Shown here one piece after another: positions 10,160-23,879 of a stretch of 64,000 bases of DNA. Below the pieces are notes generated by a model. The model was not told the origin of the DNA. It did no database searches and worked only from the letters and a program-made list of their open reading frames with translations. This DNA is from Eudromia elegans (taxonomy: Eukaryota; Chordata; Aves; Tinamiformes; Tinamidae): contig PTEX01000013.1 of the NCBI GenBank assembly GCA_003342815.1, positions 1,914,214-1,978,213 on the forward strand. Direction: 5' to 3'. Each line of letters opens with the position of its first letter. Position 1 is the first letter of the stretch. The position numbers were made by a program, and so were the translations under genes.

Positions 10160-13100
10160 GCATGCACACATCACCCCTTGCATGTGGAATACGGGTTCAG
10201 TGACCAGTTCCTAACATTTCCTTAAAATTAAGTCTGCTTTCACCATGGTAAAGCTAGTCCTGCTTTTGAGTTTTTAAAATATCCAAGAAAGTTTAAAGGA
10301 ATGGTTTCCATAATTCATGTGTGGTCATGTTCTTGAAGCTCTGTTGGTGTTTTTGCTGCTTTAGACAGTGGATTATTTTTGACTTTGCTTTGGAAGATGG
10401 AGAGGAGAGGGAAAACACTAGAAGAAAAGGTAATTGTAGTTCTTGGTGTGTTATCCTCTACTTTCAGGTGACCTATAATTTAAAGAGTAGATTAATTTTC
10501 ATTACTGACAATTTGTGACACTGAAGCTGCCTGTTCTTTAAGAACTAGATGCAGCAAACAATTTGTTTTTTCTGAGCTAGGAAGAGATCATCCACTCTTG
10601 AAACCATCTGCTGTTGTACATATTTCGGTTGCACCTGTATTGTAATCCTTTTCTTTTGGTTCTAAAATTGCATTTTCATACTGTGGGAAATGCCTCTTTG
10701 GAAGGTGACAAGACTTCAACACATCAGTCTCGATATTTGAGGACACTGTGGAAAACTTGCAAGAAAAGTAGAGTGAATGCATCAGTTAGAATGCAATGCA
10801 GGTTACTGAATATGTGTAAATTGGAGAACACTGGTTCCTCTTTCCCAGTGTTTTTCCTGTGTTTCCTTTATTCCCTAATTAAACACTTACAGATATTTCC
10901 AGGCTACTGTTCTCTAGGCAGTCACTATAATTACTACCATGCTGGTGGAATTGTGCAACTTTGGTCCAAAAAAAGAAGGGTGCAATTTAAAAGTAAAAGG
11001 GTATTATTGCAATGAGCCGTAAAAACGGAGAATGCTAATTAATAGATTATAGTTAGCTAACAGTGTGTCCTAATTAAACTTTGAATTCATTATGTAGTCT
11101 GTAGCCTTCTGGAGTTGGTCACTTCAGCCTTTATAAGGAAGATCAGTTTAATAGGATTTACTGTAATTAAATAGACTTCTCTGTTTAGACACCGAACAAG
11201 GGATTCCTGTCGTCGGTGGGGGGACCAGAACAATCTGTTCATTCCCCCCTATAAAACTGGGTTAATTTATTCCCACTACGTTTTCTTTCAGCGTGCTTAC
11301 AGGAGCTGGTGTGTTAGATCTCGGTAGCAGCACTTTTAATACAGCCTTCTGCTGCGGGCAGGACCTGTGCCTTGCGCTCGGTGTGGGTGAGGACAGATGC
11401 CTTGGTAAGGGCTGCCTCAGCTCGCAGAGCCGCAGTGCTGGCTCACTCATGCTGCTAGTTGATACTCACCTGCGTCTCTTCGCTGTCATCTTGGCTCCTT
11501 ATTCTTCTGAGTGCACTTGATTGGCCATGATGGGGGGTGTATGTGGTTTTTTTAATCAGTGTTCTTGTCGCCTTTGAATGATTGAGTTGCCTTTTGGTTT
11601 TAGAAGGTGTTAAAATTACTTAAAAACTTGACCTCTATTTGATTACTACCTCCTGGTCTGTTTTTAAACATGCACTGATGGCTTTGGGACTTGTGCATTT
11701 TGTTTTTGTTGTTTCTCAGAACTTACTTGCCAGTAAATTGTGATTTTTTTTTTTCTCCATTTTTATTTCAAAGAAAACTTTCTTTCCAAGGAAACTCTGG
11801 CTTCAGTAAAGATCACAGAACTCCTCATGAAAAACCTGATAGGAATGTTGGAAACTGTGTCATTTGTCCTGATGCAGCTGCATCTGTTGGATTTTTTAGG
11901 GCAACGAGAAGCAGGAATAACTTGCATAGCATAGAAAATGTGGTGCAGATGCCTCTGCATAGGTCTCGGGTCCAGATTGCTTAGGTCTTGCTTAGCTGTG
12001 CTGTTTCGCAGCCAGTTTAGTTGTGAGTGTGGCCCAGTTGTACTCATGGGACACTCACATGAGCAAATACCATAGCTCTTGAGTGTAGTATATCCTGAGC
12101 TTTATTTTTACCTTTTCTTTTTAGTCTTGGAAGAGATGAAAAGTAAAATGCCTTTTTCTGGTAAATTGGGAATGTTGTTGCTCTCTTTTTTTGAAATGCT
12201 TAAAACATAACATGGAAAATATTCTTGTAGTTAAAGTAAGTTCTTGGAAAGGAAAAAAAAAAAAAGTACAATGACTTTCAATGCAATTTGGATTAGTTAG
12301 CAAAGGGAAAGCACTGATGGTTTCTCAGATGTTAACAATGCCTTGCATATCCAAGGAGGAACTGATGGAGGCAATTAGCAGAAGTTTTTGGCATGGTATC
12401 CCTCTCCACTGCATGCTTTAAGAACTGTACTTCAGTTACATTCACTTGTAGTGTGAGTGCGATTTAAATTTGCCTTGAAATCTCTTCATCATCACAAGGC
12501 AGAAGAGGGAAGGAAAGGCAGTGAGTATTTTGGGTACTTTCATTAAACTTTTTTCTCTAAAAATCAAGCATCATGATGGACTATGTGGAATTTAGAAGAA
12601 AGATGTCGCATTTAGAACTAGATATTGCATTTGTGTTACACTAGGATCCTGCACCAAAGTTTGTCTTCCCATGCTGACAGATCTGTGTTAAGATCCAAAT
12701 TATGTTTCTGCTGAAATAATGTTGTGCTGCTGAAAACGTATTTTTGCTTTGATGTCTCTTCGTGGTTAGAGGCTTTAGATGTCTGCATAAGAATGCTTAA
12801 CCAGGAAATATTTCCAAAAGGAATTTCACCTTACTGGGGTGAGTTCTTAAAAGGATCATTGTCCTTTACTTTGTGATGGAAAAGTGTGGCTGGTGAGTGG
12901 AGGCTTTTATTTGCATCCTCCCTGTGTGAAATAGCTTCTCCTTTACAGTAGTCTGGAATGAAGATTTTCCCTTTTTAAAAAATGAAGTTGTATGCTTAGA
13001 TGTGACTGAGCTTCTAATGGGTGTGGTGCTTTCCCTCTGCTAATCTGTTAATTCCCACTTTGTTTGTTAATTATATAAAAATAACATTCTTTCATTTTCC

Positions 13101-13119
13101 TTTTTTTTTTTTTTTTTTT
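13101..13119. repeat. T homopolymer
   Basis: A run of 19 T residues followed by CCCTGGTGCCGTAG. It resembles a polypyrimidine tract with an AG, but the following 100-base open stretch is not a recognisable ERC1 exon. Confidence 0.75.
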
Positions 13120-15870
13120 CCCTGGTGCCGTAGCATTCAAATGCTGACACTGGTTTTGAGTTGGTTATCCGGTGAGGGAGAGGTAGGCTTTCTGCTCCTT
13201 GGAATATTTAATAGTGCCATATGCAGCCGTGCAGCCATAACCTAAAGGTGTTACAGGGATCCTCCCGCGCTGCGCTGGAGTGACTGATGGTGGCAGAGGC
13301 TTGGTAGCTCTCTAGAATGCTGCCTGCTTTAAGGCTCTTTCCCTGGCTCCCCTAGATGGAGCCTGAAATTGTAGCTTAATGTTAAATTATTCTGAAAGAA
13401 AGCTATGTCCTCCAGAGAGCTCGGTGTCTGAGGGGTTTTCAAGTTGCCCTGTCCAGTGGCTTGAAACAATTGTCAGGTAGTGGGGCAGGAGATGAACGTT
13501 CTGTGTTCTGCCTCTCTATTTCTAGAAGAAAAGATGGCTACAAGTGCCTATGTTTCCCAGTGCTTTTTTCCAACTATGTTTCTAGGGGGACAAAGCTAAT
13601 ACTCTAAGTTGCTTTGAGCTTTTGGATAGTCTGAACAGCTGGTCTCTGTTTGACCTGTTAAATGCACGAGGGCAATACAACCAACTTAAGCAGTTTTTTA
13701 TAAAAAGAGTGGCAGAAGCTGTACCAGTGAACTTCTTAGTAGCATAACTGCACTTTTTGTTGTTAAGCTGTGGGAGGAGTGCTCTGGTACTGTGGATACC
13801 AGGTCCCCCTTATAGCAGGCTCTCTTCCACTCAACTCAAATGTTTTGGCTACTGTTCAGACATGGCTCCCCAACCCGGGGTTGGTTGCACTGATATTCCT
13901 CCTCTTTATTGCCATATACTCTGCTTAAGCCCGAAGAGTCTTTTCTGTGTTGCCATGTTTCCTTAGAAGCTATGATGATATGGCTTCTTGAGAATATGTC
14001 TCCTGACACTAATTTGGGTTATAGAGTTCTTAATTTATCTTGCATGTCTTTACTGTACAAGCATGAAATAGAAACTGTGTAAGGCTCCAATTTGGAATGA
14101 CTCAAATCTCCTGTTGCTTCTTCAGTGTACAGTTACAGTGGTAGATGGGAGCAGTAGCACAGAGATGCATTTCAGTAAAGATGTCTTGGACTGATATTAC
14201 AGCTTTCTGATATCAAATATGGTATCTCCTGTATCTGTCCCATGCTGTATTGGTTATTTTTTTATCTTTTTTCTTTTTTTTCTTTTTCGTGGAGGTGGGA
14301 ATGGATTGGCTTTTGTCATGAATATAGGGTGTATATATTAGGTAGTATAGGATGTGTAAGAAACTATGGCCTTAAGTGTCAGCAACCTGCATAATGCAAA
14401 TTCAGCATACTTGAGCTTTGATTTCATTGACTTCTGGAGCAGTCAGCATAGTACTACATCTTTGTAGGGAAGTTTTCAAACTCTTTTCTTTTATAGTTTC
14501 TTACAACTTTGATAAGGCATCTTATTCCCTGCAGCTTCTAAGATTCTTCCCTTTTAATTTCTGGGCTATTTAGTTGCTCCTGTGGGTTTTAGGAAGAGAA
14601 CTAGGCCAAGAAAAGTTGGAAGCAAAAGGCTTTTCCTGCGTTTCACCGGGAGGCTTGTCTGGCCACATGAGTAGTGCCCTACTCAGGTTGGTCTTTTGTC
14701 TTTTGTTCTAACCCACGTTGTTAACCTGAGTTGTTTTGTGTCTAACCAAGTTCTAACTGTTCCACTTCAGCAGTTCAGCGTTCACAGTATATCTGCAACC
14801 TTGAAGCTGGCCGGACATCAGAGTAGATGGCATTGAAGGAACTGTCTAGAGGTGCAGCTCTTCTGGCTTTTGTCTTTTTGGGGCTGGCTGCAGGAGTGCT
14901 TGGTAACCTGGTGTGTGTGTCATTACATTGATATGAGCACAGCGACGGTGATTGTACAGTTTCCAAGCATGCCATAGTGTTTAACAATGAGATTTGTGCA
15001 GAAAAACAAAGCTGAATTTGCTCATGTAGTCATTTTGCAACTGAGTTATTTGAGGCTTAGTCAGGAGCATTTCCTCAAACTTCCAGATTGTTTTCCAGAG
15101 TCTTTTGCTTGTCCCACAGTTAAACTGTTTCTCAATACTAAAGAATTCTCCCACCCTCCCAACCCAAGCCTGTATGTTCATAAGGCTTTCTTCATTTGTT
15201 CCATGAATCAGCATGTATATCCTTCTGTCTAAAATAGGCTGCTTTTGCTTTTCCTAGCATAGGGACTGCAGATCCAGAATCTGCTTGGAAAAGGCTGAGG
15301 AGAATGAATTAGTCCTTGGTGCTCTACAGTGCTTGCAGTTCTTGCATAGATTGCTTTTAAGACCTAATGATGATAGTTTTTATTTTGCTAAATAATTAAA
15401 ATACTCTAAATGTGCAAGGGTGATTAGTTGTACAGAGGCATTAAGATTTTTCCAGAACTCAACTCAAAGGAATTTAAAAGCAACATATAGTTTATACACA
15501 GTCTCAGGCAGCTCCTTGCCAACAGGATCATGGGAGCGATGCTTTGTCTACTCCCATACCTGTCACAGTGAGATGCACCTCCTCTTGAGGGAGTCAAGCC
15601 AGATAGCAAATTATGAGATGTTTTTCAGTGCTCTGCAAGTACAGCAGAGAGGCAGGGAATATATTCTATTAGTGTCATACAGCAACAGAGGTGTCTTGCA
15701 TCTGCACCACATTTGCGTTGTTGTGAAGCTCTGTAGTGCCTTCTTGGGGCTTTCTGTTTCCATAGTCAGTCCTTTTGCTGCTGCTTCCCTCAAGGAAGAC
15801 AAGGGAGAGAAACAAGGAGAGTATCTATTTTTGGAAAAACAAGCAAATGAAAAAAAGGCATGAAGGTTTT

Positions 15871-16018
15871 TCTTTTGTCTAATCTGCTATTCTTCTGTCT
15901 AATCTGGTGTCTATACCAAAGCTAAATGTTTACCTTTTTTTTTCTTTTCTGTAATTGATTGCATCTGGCCTTAAAAAAAAAAAAGACAGAGGTTACCTAA
16001 AAAGGCAGAGGTTACCTT
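15871..16018 (+). repeat. Two local short direct duplications
   Basis: The unit TCTTYTGTCTAATCTG occurs at 15871-15886 and again at 15891-15906. About 75 bases on, AAAAGRCAGAGGTTACCT is repeated at about 15981-15998 and 16000-16017. They are probably slippage or small tandem duplication products. Confidence 0.7.
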
Positions 16019-17362
16019 ATTTTACCCTCTTCATAACGCTGTGCTGAGACTCTTATATAACACTTTTTTCCCTTTACATGAGTTAGAGTTGCCTGAAATT
16101 TTAGAATCTGTGTTGTGTGTGTAAGTTGGGTGGGTTTGGTTTTGTGGGTTATTTTTGTTGTTGTTTAGTGGAATTGTATCCCAAATAACAAGTGCATCTT
16201 GCTGGGTGTGTGTGCGGAGCAAGAGGAGCAGTTTCTGAGCAAATACTTGGTATGTCATGTGTTGTTTTAGAGGAGCTGTAGGCATCAAAATGCTCATCTC
16301 AAACTTAACCTCCGAGTAATTATTTTAGATCAGATAGAAGTCCTTATACCAAAGGTAATTGCATGTTCTATAGTAGATCTCCCTTCTTGCTGTTCAAAAA
16401 TAAAATGGATACTGTTGACTATTGACAAAACTAGTTAGACCTTCCACGACACAACCAACATCCAGTCTCATGGCTCTAAGCCTCTGTGAGGCGGCTTCTT
16501 AGGGCTACGTGTCTTTTGAGGGATGGGAATATTTAAGGCTAAGCACTTAGCTGGCTGGAGGATTTGGGTAGGCACATCAAAGATCTTAAGACCTTACAAG
16601 ATGCGTAATAAATGTCAAAAGCAACAAAACTAAGAAGCACCAACCTGCTAGAAAAGTAAAGCTAAAGTAAATTTCTGCTTTATTATAGGAAATGGCATTC
16701 TCCTTTAATTACATTCATGTCTTGGGCATGATCTAAAGAAACAGTGGGTTGATGAGAAAGGCGTCTCTTTGAGCATAGTTATGTCTGCTGTTCAGGCAGG
16801 TTTCCAAACTTCTGCTAAGCTTTGGGCATTAGATCTTGTGATTTAAAATGCTGTCTTATAACTATGCTGGACTGACCTTTTCTTGCCAGGGTATTCCAGT
16901 ATGAAGTGATTTTTTTTGCTCTTTGAGCCGTGCATCCATCTCATGCATCCCAATGGAAGGGAATTAGGGGGCTTTCTTGTCCTATGGAAGGAAAGGGGCA
17001 TCTTTGTTGCATGCAGATGTAAAGAGAGTGAATGAATGTTCTGAGGAAGATTTCTTCCTCTTTTCTTAGTTAAAGGTTTATTTCATATTCATCTAATACA
17101 CAAGAAATCCCTTGGTGGTTAGCTTAGTTGTTGACTTGGGTTATTGTTCATCTAAAAATGAATTTATTAAATTTCTGACATGGTTTTGGCTTGTATGACG
17201 AGATTGCAGTGTTTCTTTGCTGACTGACAGAAGCATGGATGGTGACACAAGGTTTAGGTTAAGAATTAGTGCTCTTAGTTGAAAGAGTTAATCTCAGAAG
17301 AAACCTTGAAGTAGGAAATAGACTCGTAGAAGACCAAGTAATCTTACAGTAAAAACTTCATT

Positions 17363-17385
17363 TAATAATAATAATAATAATAAAA
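17363..17385. repeat. TAA trinucleotide microsatellite
   Basis: About seven TAA units in an AT-rich context. This is ordinary intronic simple sequence. Confidence 0.85.
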
Positions 17386-18531
17386 TTAAATTAGAAAGTT
17401 AGGAAATGCTGTGTCCTGCAGACTGGTGGAGGTTTGGAAGGAAACTTTGGTCATCTGTCTATTTTGGATAAATTTAGGGAATCAGAGACTTGTGTAATGG
17501 TTCTTTAGTCATTCCTGTTCAGTGTAGGAAAACAAGTAATAGCACTGTATCTATTAGGTAATGCACAGATGCACATCAATAACTAAGTGTCTTTGGTTAC
17601 GCTAGTTAGTGTTTCTGATGAGAAAGAAGGGAAAAATCAAAACTCTAGGTAAGTCTTTGATCTGACCAAATATGAGAATTTTTGTTTTACATTTGCACAT
17701 ATATTTAATTTGTTATGCTACTCTGAAATCTTTTTTTCTCTATGTTAAAATTTATAGATGTAGTTGCTTTTGGAGATTAATAGTTAGTTCAGTGTAATTG
17801 GAAAAAAATGGGAACTGACAACCTAAAGTTGGCATTTTTTTGAGGGCGAAGGAATGTCCTGGACTTATATAGTTTGTAAATCATTTAAGTAAAATAAAGT
17901 TGCTTTATCTAGAGAGACTTTCTTTTGGATGGCATTTTTTAAAGCATTCTCCTTCAGCTGTACCTACTAGATTAGATTTGGCCTTGCAATTGTGACCCTT
18001 TAAGGTATAGTCTATAACCATTTTAATAGATCTGCAAGCATAGCTACTGAAAGGAAGGACCTTTGTAAGGAAGCATAGGTATATTTTCATATTGGAAAGT
18101 AAATATATTGTGCTATATATGCAGTTAACACCATTTTTTTATGGGACAAGAAAAACTAAACACCTTAGCCTTTGCCTTTTTCAAAGAGCACTTGAACTTG
18201 TTCTGCTTGTTCTGGTAAGTGTTTGGAAGTTTCCCCCAAATTGAACTATCTTTAATACTACTTTGTGGGGGAAAAGAGAAGTCCCCTTTTATAATTCACA
18301 TTGCAATTAAATGAATTGATTGAGACTTCTGTTAACATTGAATCTGTTTTGATTTGAATTAGCAGTTATTTTTGACAGTAAGAATTTTAATAAATCCACT
18401 TTGACCATAATTCATGAGATGGTCTGTGTGAAAGCTGGATGCAAAAGTTGAAGATGTTCACTGCAGTATGTGGCTGCATTATGATCAGTAATACCTGAGT
18501 TCCTGGTCTTTTAAGTTTCCTGACATCCTAA

Positions 18532-18561
18532 TAGGATCCTACTATTTAGGATCCTACTATA
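18532..18561. repeat. Tandem duplication of a palindromic unit
   Basis: The unit TAGGATCCTACTAT is present twice in tandem, and the TAGGATCCTA core is itself a perfect palindrome. The result is a small cluster of dyad symmetry within an intron. Confidence 0.75.
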
Positions 18562-21449
18562 GGTTCCACTATTAACACCAAAACCATAATAAATGGAAAT
18601 AGTATTCTTTCTAATTATTTTTATGAAATCTGTCTGCTTTTTTTGCTTTGTGTTTTTAATCACCCAAGTATGTTTAACATTTAACTTTAAAATCTGAGTT
18701 AATGATTAGTAGAAAACAGCTGAGCAAGTTTGTCTTGCTGCAATTACTTTCCCTTTCCATCATCCTCCTAGAAATAAGATTCAAAATCCAGTGGCTGCTA
18801 TTTCAGGAAGGTTCCAAGTTAGCATTTCTGTTGGGGAGAAGCCTTGTGTCTTTTAGCTAAGGCTGGAAAGACATCCAAGACTCGCTTTTTAAAACTGTGC
18901 ATGCTATTTTATTTGTTTTTCCAAAACAGAATCCATTTGGTATGCGTTCATCCAGGAACGCTCCGTCTCCTTTGCATTTAGTTGAATCAGCTCAAAGCTC
19001 TATGTTTTGGGTTTTTTTTTTTAAACTGTGAGAATTGTCTTTAGCTCATATTTAGCATCAGTGCTTTTTTAATTAACTGGTTATAATGTTTCATGTCAGA
19101 CTTGTTTTATCTGAGATGCTGCAAATATGTAGAAGAAAGCATTAATTCCATCTTTTTTATAGTCAATGAGGCTGTTAAGATTTTTCTAGTGAGTTGCTGT
19201 GTGTAGGCCATCCTTGAAGTGTGATTTTAGAAAAAAATAGATTTATGCTTTGTGCCTATGAGCAAATAATCTGGTGCAATAAGGACTGGTTAGAGACAGA
19301 AGTTATTGGTGCTGTGACCCTTGATCTTCCCTGTACCAAGTTTGGGAGGTTTATTTGTGACTCGTTATGTTAAGGTCTGTTGAACTGCGGAAACATTCTC
19401 CCTGCCCTTGTGGTGTTATGCTGTCTGAAGGAGTGATCCTCTGCTCACTTCTTTGCCATCCTATATTTAGGGATTGGGGTATTTTGGGGTTACACATAGA
19501 GAAACTAGACCACATTCTGCTTTAGTTTCTTGCTGTTGGTATCTAGTTGATATTCACAGGGCTGTGAAACAAGCCAGTCTTTGGTGAAGCCTAGGATCTT
19601 TCAAAACAATTCTGCTCTCCCTAAATGTCTGTGATGTAGTTGAGTTTGCACAGCTGTGAATGTTTGAGACTCTGAAGGAACTTCAGTACTGATAAATAAA
19701 GCATTTTGTCGCTCTAGGAGGTCCATGTTACTCTCCTGTCAATAAAATGGTTGGTAATAACAGCATGGTGGTGAACAGTACTTGAGCTGATAGCTAGAAC
19801 TGCTGCATTTTCATCCAGAAGTCTTATATATTGATTTGTGATCGTTCCAGCTCGCTTCTTGTTTCTTTAGTCTGGTTTCTTGCTTTTCTCCCATCAGGGT
19901 TGATTGTCTTAGGACTAACTGTAAGGAGTTAAGTAGACCAATTGTTCTTATGTCACTTTTGATGTTGGAATCATTTAAATTGCAAGTACAATTTTGTGCA
20001 ACAGGCTATGCCTTAAGGTGCATACACACATTTCCAAGCTACTTATTGAAATGGCCAATATGAGACAAGAAGGGCGCCCTTTTTTAATGGAATTTTTATA
20101 ATGTTTTGTGTTCACATCATAGTTTATTGTGACTTCATGGGTGCAAATTTGTAATTCTTCTGAGTGACCAAGAGTCCTTTGAAGAACAGACGACTAAATA
20201 AAGACAGAAGAATACATAAAAAAAAAATGGATGTGAATGCTTAACCATAGCTGGCAAGAACTCTGTGAAAGAATATATAGCTGCAGTCTTAACCACATTT
20301 TTCCATTAATCTGTTTTCTGTTCATTCTTGATACACCTTTGATTTCTGCAGCAAAATTCCAGACACTATGTACCATATTAATTATAATTACTGTCATTAT
20401 GGTTTTCCCCTCTTAATTAGTACCATTCAGTCTCTGTACCAAACAAGGCAGAGTTGTTCTTGTAACAACCTGAGTACATATTCAACATATGGAGACCTCA
20501 GCAGAACTTGGTTTCCTGGATACTAAGAAATTCTGAACTTTGTACATCTATTCCATGCAAGAACTATATTAAATATATTTTTAAAATGCTGTAGTTCTGC
20601 AATGGTTAATCTTCAATGGCTTGACGTTACTGTTCTGTTCCTTTTTGCTAATACTAGTTTTATACAACAGTAGGTGAATGGAGTCTCAGAGAACTGATCT
20701 GGTTAATGAATAACTTGGCAAAAAGGTTAATTCTCGCTTCAGTCTGTTGAAAAAATAGTGCTCGGGGAAATAAGATTAAAAGATATAACCTTAAAAGTGT
20801 AAATATGTTTTTACTTAAAAAACATGTTTTGTAATACACTATAAAATGAAATAAAACCTGTTTATGTTGACTCTGTATCATTTATTTCCTGCTCAGAATT
20901 GCTATTTACAGATCATAGCCTAGACAGAAACAATAGAAAAGCAGATCATGACTTATTTTCCTTTGAATATTAAAAGTTGACTGAAACATAGTCTTTTGTG
21001 TGAAGGAAAGGAATAAAAAAGGCTTTGCATTTTCAATTACTTCTTGTGTAGCTGTAGGATTTCTTCAAGAACTTCTAATGTGTAATATAGACAGGTGTTG
21101 ATCTGGCGAATTACTCAATATCTTCCCACTTGTCTTCCTGCATTCTCCTGCAGTGTGAAAATACAGAGGTACTGCATCTTAACCAAATGTTGCGTCTTTC
21201 CGTGTTACGCCAAGATCTCCCAGGCCTGCCTCACGAGAGGCAGGGTGCAAGCGGGAAGATAACTACAAGCAGAGAATGAGGATAGAGCCAGGATAAACAA
21301 AAAAACCCTCAATCCATACAGAACTTAGAGACTGCCCATGGTGAATGTGAGGGAGCTAGGAGAGCTGAAGGATGCCCTCAGCTGATGAGGCTTCTTTCTG
21401 TTGTCTTAAAAGACAGTTGAGATTGAGGAGGGCTTTGCAACCCTTGAGT

Positions 21450-22267
21450 TTGCCAAGGGTAAGTGATTGAAGCACTTATGCTGAGGTTGTGCTTGATCAA
21501 ACTCACTGCTTTCTGTGATAACCGAATTTGTGGATGAGGGAGTACCAGTGTCATCTATGACTTAGCAAGGCATTTATCACTATCTTGCATGCTATTCTTG
21601 TATTCAATTTAGGATGTTATGATCTGAGTGTTATGGTCTGAGTGGGCCAACAACCAGATGGGTAAAAAGCTGATTGCATGATCAGGCTCAGACAGTGTTT
21701 AACAAGTGAAACTCTACCATGTAAAAGTGCTGGTAAAAGTACAGTCCTGTTTAACAACTTTATGATGTGGAAGGAGGTGATGACGTGAGATGGAAGCTTC
21801 AGATGACTTCCAACTGGGGGAACAGGTCAATATACTCAAGAGCAGGGCTCGCCCTTTGAGGAGGAGTGGGCAGGATCTTGGGAAATTCAATAAGGGCAAA
21901 TACAAGGTTGTTGCAAGGGCCTCTCCCTTGCTACCTGCACAATACAGGGATAACCAAGATGGGAGGGGGCAGCCAATGAAGAAAGTCTTGAGAAGATGGA
22001 GCCAGGCTCTTTGCAAGGACACGTGGTAAAGGGTGAGAATCAAGGAGCATAAATAGAACCCAGTGGTCCTGAATGAATATGAGGAGAACCTTTTTCCCCA
22101 TGAGGATACTTGAGCACTGGAATAGGTTGCTAAGAGGGACTGTGTAGTCTCCCTCTTTGGAGGTTTTCAACATCTAGCTGCATTTAGACCTAAGCAACAC
22201 AGTGCAGTTGCATAGCTGACCCTGCCTTGAGTGGGACATTGGACTAGATGTGTTCCTGCTGTCCTTA
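21450..22267 (+). mobile_element. Old, decayed CR1-type LINE fragment (3' part)
   Basis: The sequence follows the CR1 reverse-transcriptase and 3' region in order but is heavily mutated. It has a counterpart of the 'caaggcatttatcac' stretch (TFSKAFDT region) near 21565, a 'ttcaataagggcaaatacaaggt' stretch (FNKGKC region) near 21888, a counterpart of 'aggagaaccttttt' near 22080, 'tggaataggttgctaagagggactgtgtagtctcc' near 22118, and 'ggactagatg' near 22240 just before the 3' end. The reading frame is broken many times. It lies in the same orientation as ERC1 and is non-functional. The 5' border is uncertain and could reach back to about 21190. Confidence 0.7.
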
Positions 22268-23879
22268 GCTATGGCAATTACTTTACCAAAAGTTTGCTTT
22301 GAAATGCTGGTTTGTGTAGTGTGGTATATCTGCTTATGCTTCTAACCTAAATCGTAAGTAAACATGATTCTCTCCATTCATCTGCAGAAAGGTGTAGAGG
22401 GAGTCATATACATATGCAGTGTGCATCATTATCACATCATTAAGACTATAGTAAATTGTCAGTCTTTGAAAAGTTCCCAGCTTGTTATTCACTTATGCCT
22501 TCTAATTGATATAGTACGTTTCTAGCATAATTTGTTAAAGAAATTTTGCATTCTCAGAGACTATTGATAGTCTCTGAACTGTGGTCCCTGAGATTATTGA
22601 CAGTGCAGTCTAAGCTTTCCATTTATTTAAGTGCTTTTACTGGCTCAAGACCTGGAAGGTTTTTGCTCTTCCATAATGATTGAGGCTTCATGCATCCCTT
22701 TAGCAAAACACATCATAAAATATAGTGATATTGAGTTGACTTTAAGACAGCTAAACCACTGAACACTGAGCACGCTGGTCCTGCTGAGACTGGGACTTAT
22801 CTGCCTTTATTACCAGTACTGTTGACGTGGTCTTGCAGGGAGGTGCTAGACTCGAAAGATCACCAGCCACCTAGGCTGACATGGTTGCTACCACTGTCCG
22901 TGTCGGTGACTAGGCTGTTTTCTTCGGGCCTGATAGTCAGTGGAATCAGTTCTGACCTAGTGCATTAGAAATAAAATCAAAGAAGATTAGATACGTCAAT
23001 TTCTATTCTACTGTTGTTAATTTCGTTCATCAGATGTGCAGTCTTGTCGAAGAGGAGTCTTGATCCACATTGACTTCATGCCCTGTGTTTGACAGTATTC
23101 CTACAAATCCTAGTTGCTTTGTAATGCTGTAACAGTTATTTTCTCAAATCCTGGGTGAGGATATAGGTCATTTTGATGAATTTTGTCTCTGAGCTTTGAT
23201 TCTGTTGCTGGTTTATTTAAAAAGGTTGTTAGCTTATTTTTTACAATGTTACTGTTAATCTGTGTATTAGAGTTTTAAGTTTCAAAGTGCTGAACAAATG
23301 CTCATGGCTGTAACTTATTTTTAAATACATCTCTGAGGGAGGAAGTTATTCTTATGTTACAGATGGTGATGACACTTCTAAAATATTAATCAATACGTAG
23401 GCATATCTGTATGAGGGTTTGTGGTAAGCCTTCTGTTGTCACTTAGTCTTTTTTTAACCTCAAGAAGAGTGTGTTTCAACCTCAAGAAGAAGCCTGTGTT
23501 ACAAATTTGTAGCTACTGTGCCTTCGGCTCACTGTTCAGTTTCAATTCAGGTCAGACTATGTTCATGTGAGTGTTTTTAGTAGTCTTGAGTTCCAAGTTT
23601 CCTGAGGGTTTTCTCTAGGACTGTCTTATAGTACATTTTCTTCAAAATGTACTTATTTTATTCTAATTTACTCCTTGTAATTCTCAATATACTGTCTAAC
23701 CACTTTATGAAATGCATGTTGCTGATCAGTATTAAAGATCTGAACTTTTTGTTGTTATTTTTTATATCTGATAAATCTTATGTGCTAAAACCAAAATTAC
23801 AAATATTGTTAAAATCTAATTCAGATGGGGTTTGCCTGTTTGATTTGTTTGCACCATGGCTGTTTCTGCTTTCTACATA
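22268..23879 (+). other. ERC1 intron stretch, no gene recognised
   Basis: AT-rich intronic DNA. It includes a 24-base near-perfect palindrome at 22554-22577 and a 13-base direct repeat (AACCTCAAGAAGA at 23457 and 23478). No coding exon or RNA gene is recognised. Confidence 0.7.
22554..22577. repeat. Short inverted repeat (11-base arms, 2-base centre)
   Basis: The arm TCAGAGACTAT is followed by TG and then its exact reverse complement ATAGTCTCTGA. It could form a cruciform or RNA hairpin, but the loop of two bases would have to open further in RNA. No gene is attached to it. Confidence 0.8.

Larger units (their letters stand above)
9311..21449 (+). other. ERC1 large intron, first part, no gene recognised
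   Basis: This AT-rich intronic sequence is somewhat T-rich on the + strand, as expected for the non-template strand of a transcribed gene. It contains A- and T-homopolymers (near 9949, 12252, 13101, 15972), a CAAA-type repeat (10107-10159), a TAA microsatellite (17363), and small local duplications at 15871-16018 and 18532-18561. Open frames of 97-147 codons occur (for example 15420-15863 +) but show no conserved domain, splice-site pairing or composition that I can recognise. I see no coding exon or RNA gene here. Confidence 0.7.

Noticed and set aside
10614-11015. 133-codon open frame on the + strand
   Set aside because: No family or splice signals; the residue mix looks like translated noncoding DNA.
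15420-15863. 147-codon open frame on the + strand
   Set aside because: No recognisable domain, no matching splice sites or tail, and composition typical of chance frames.
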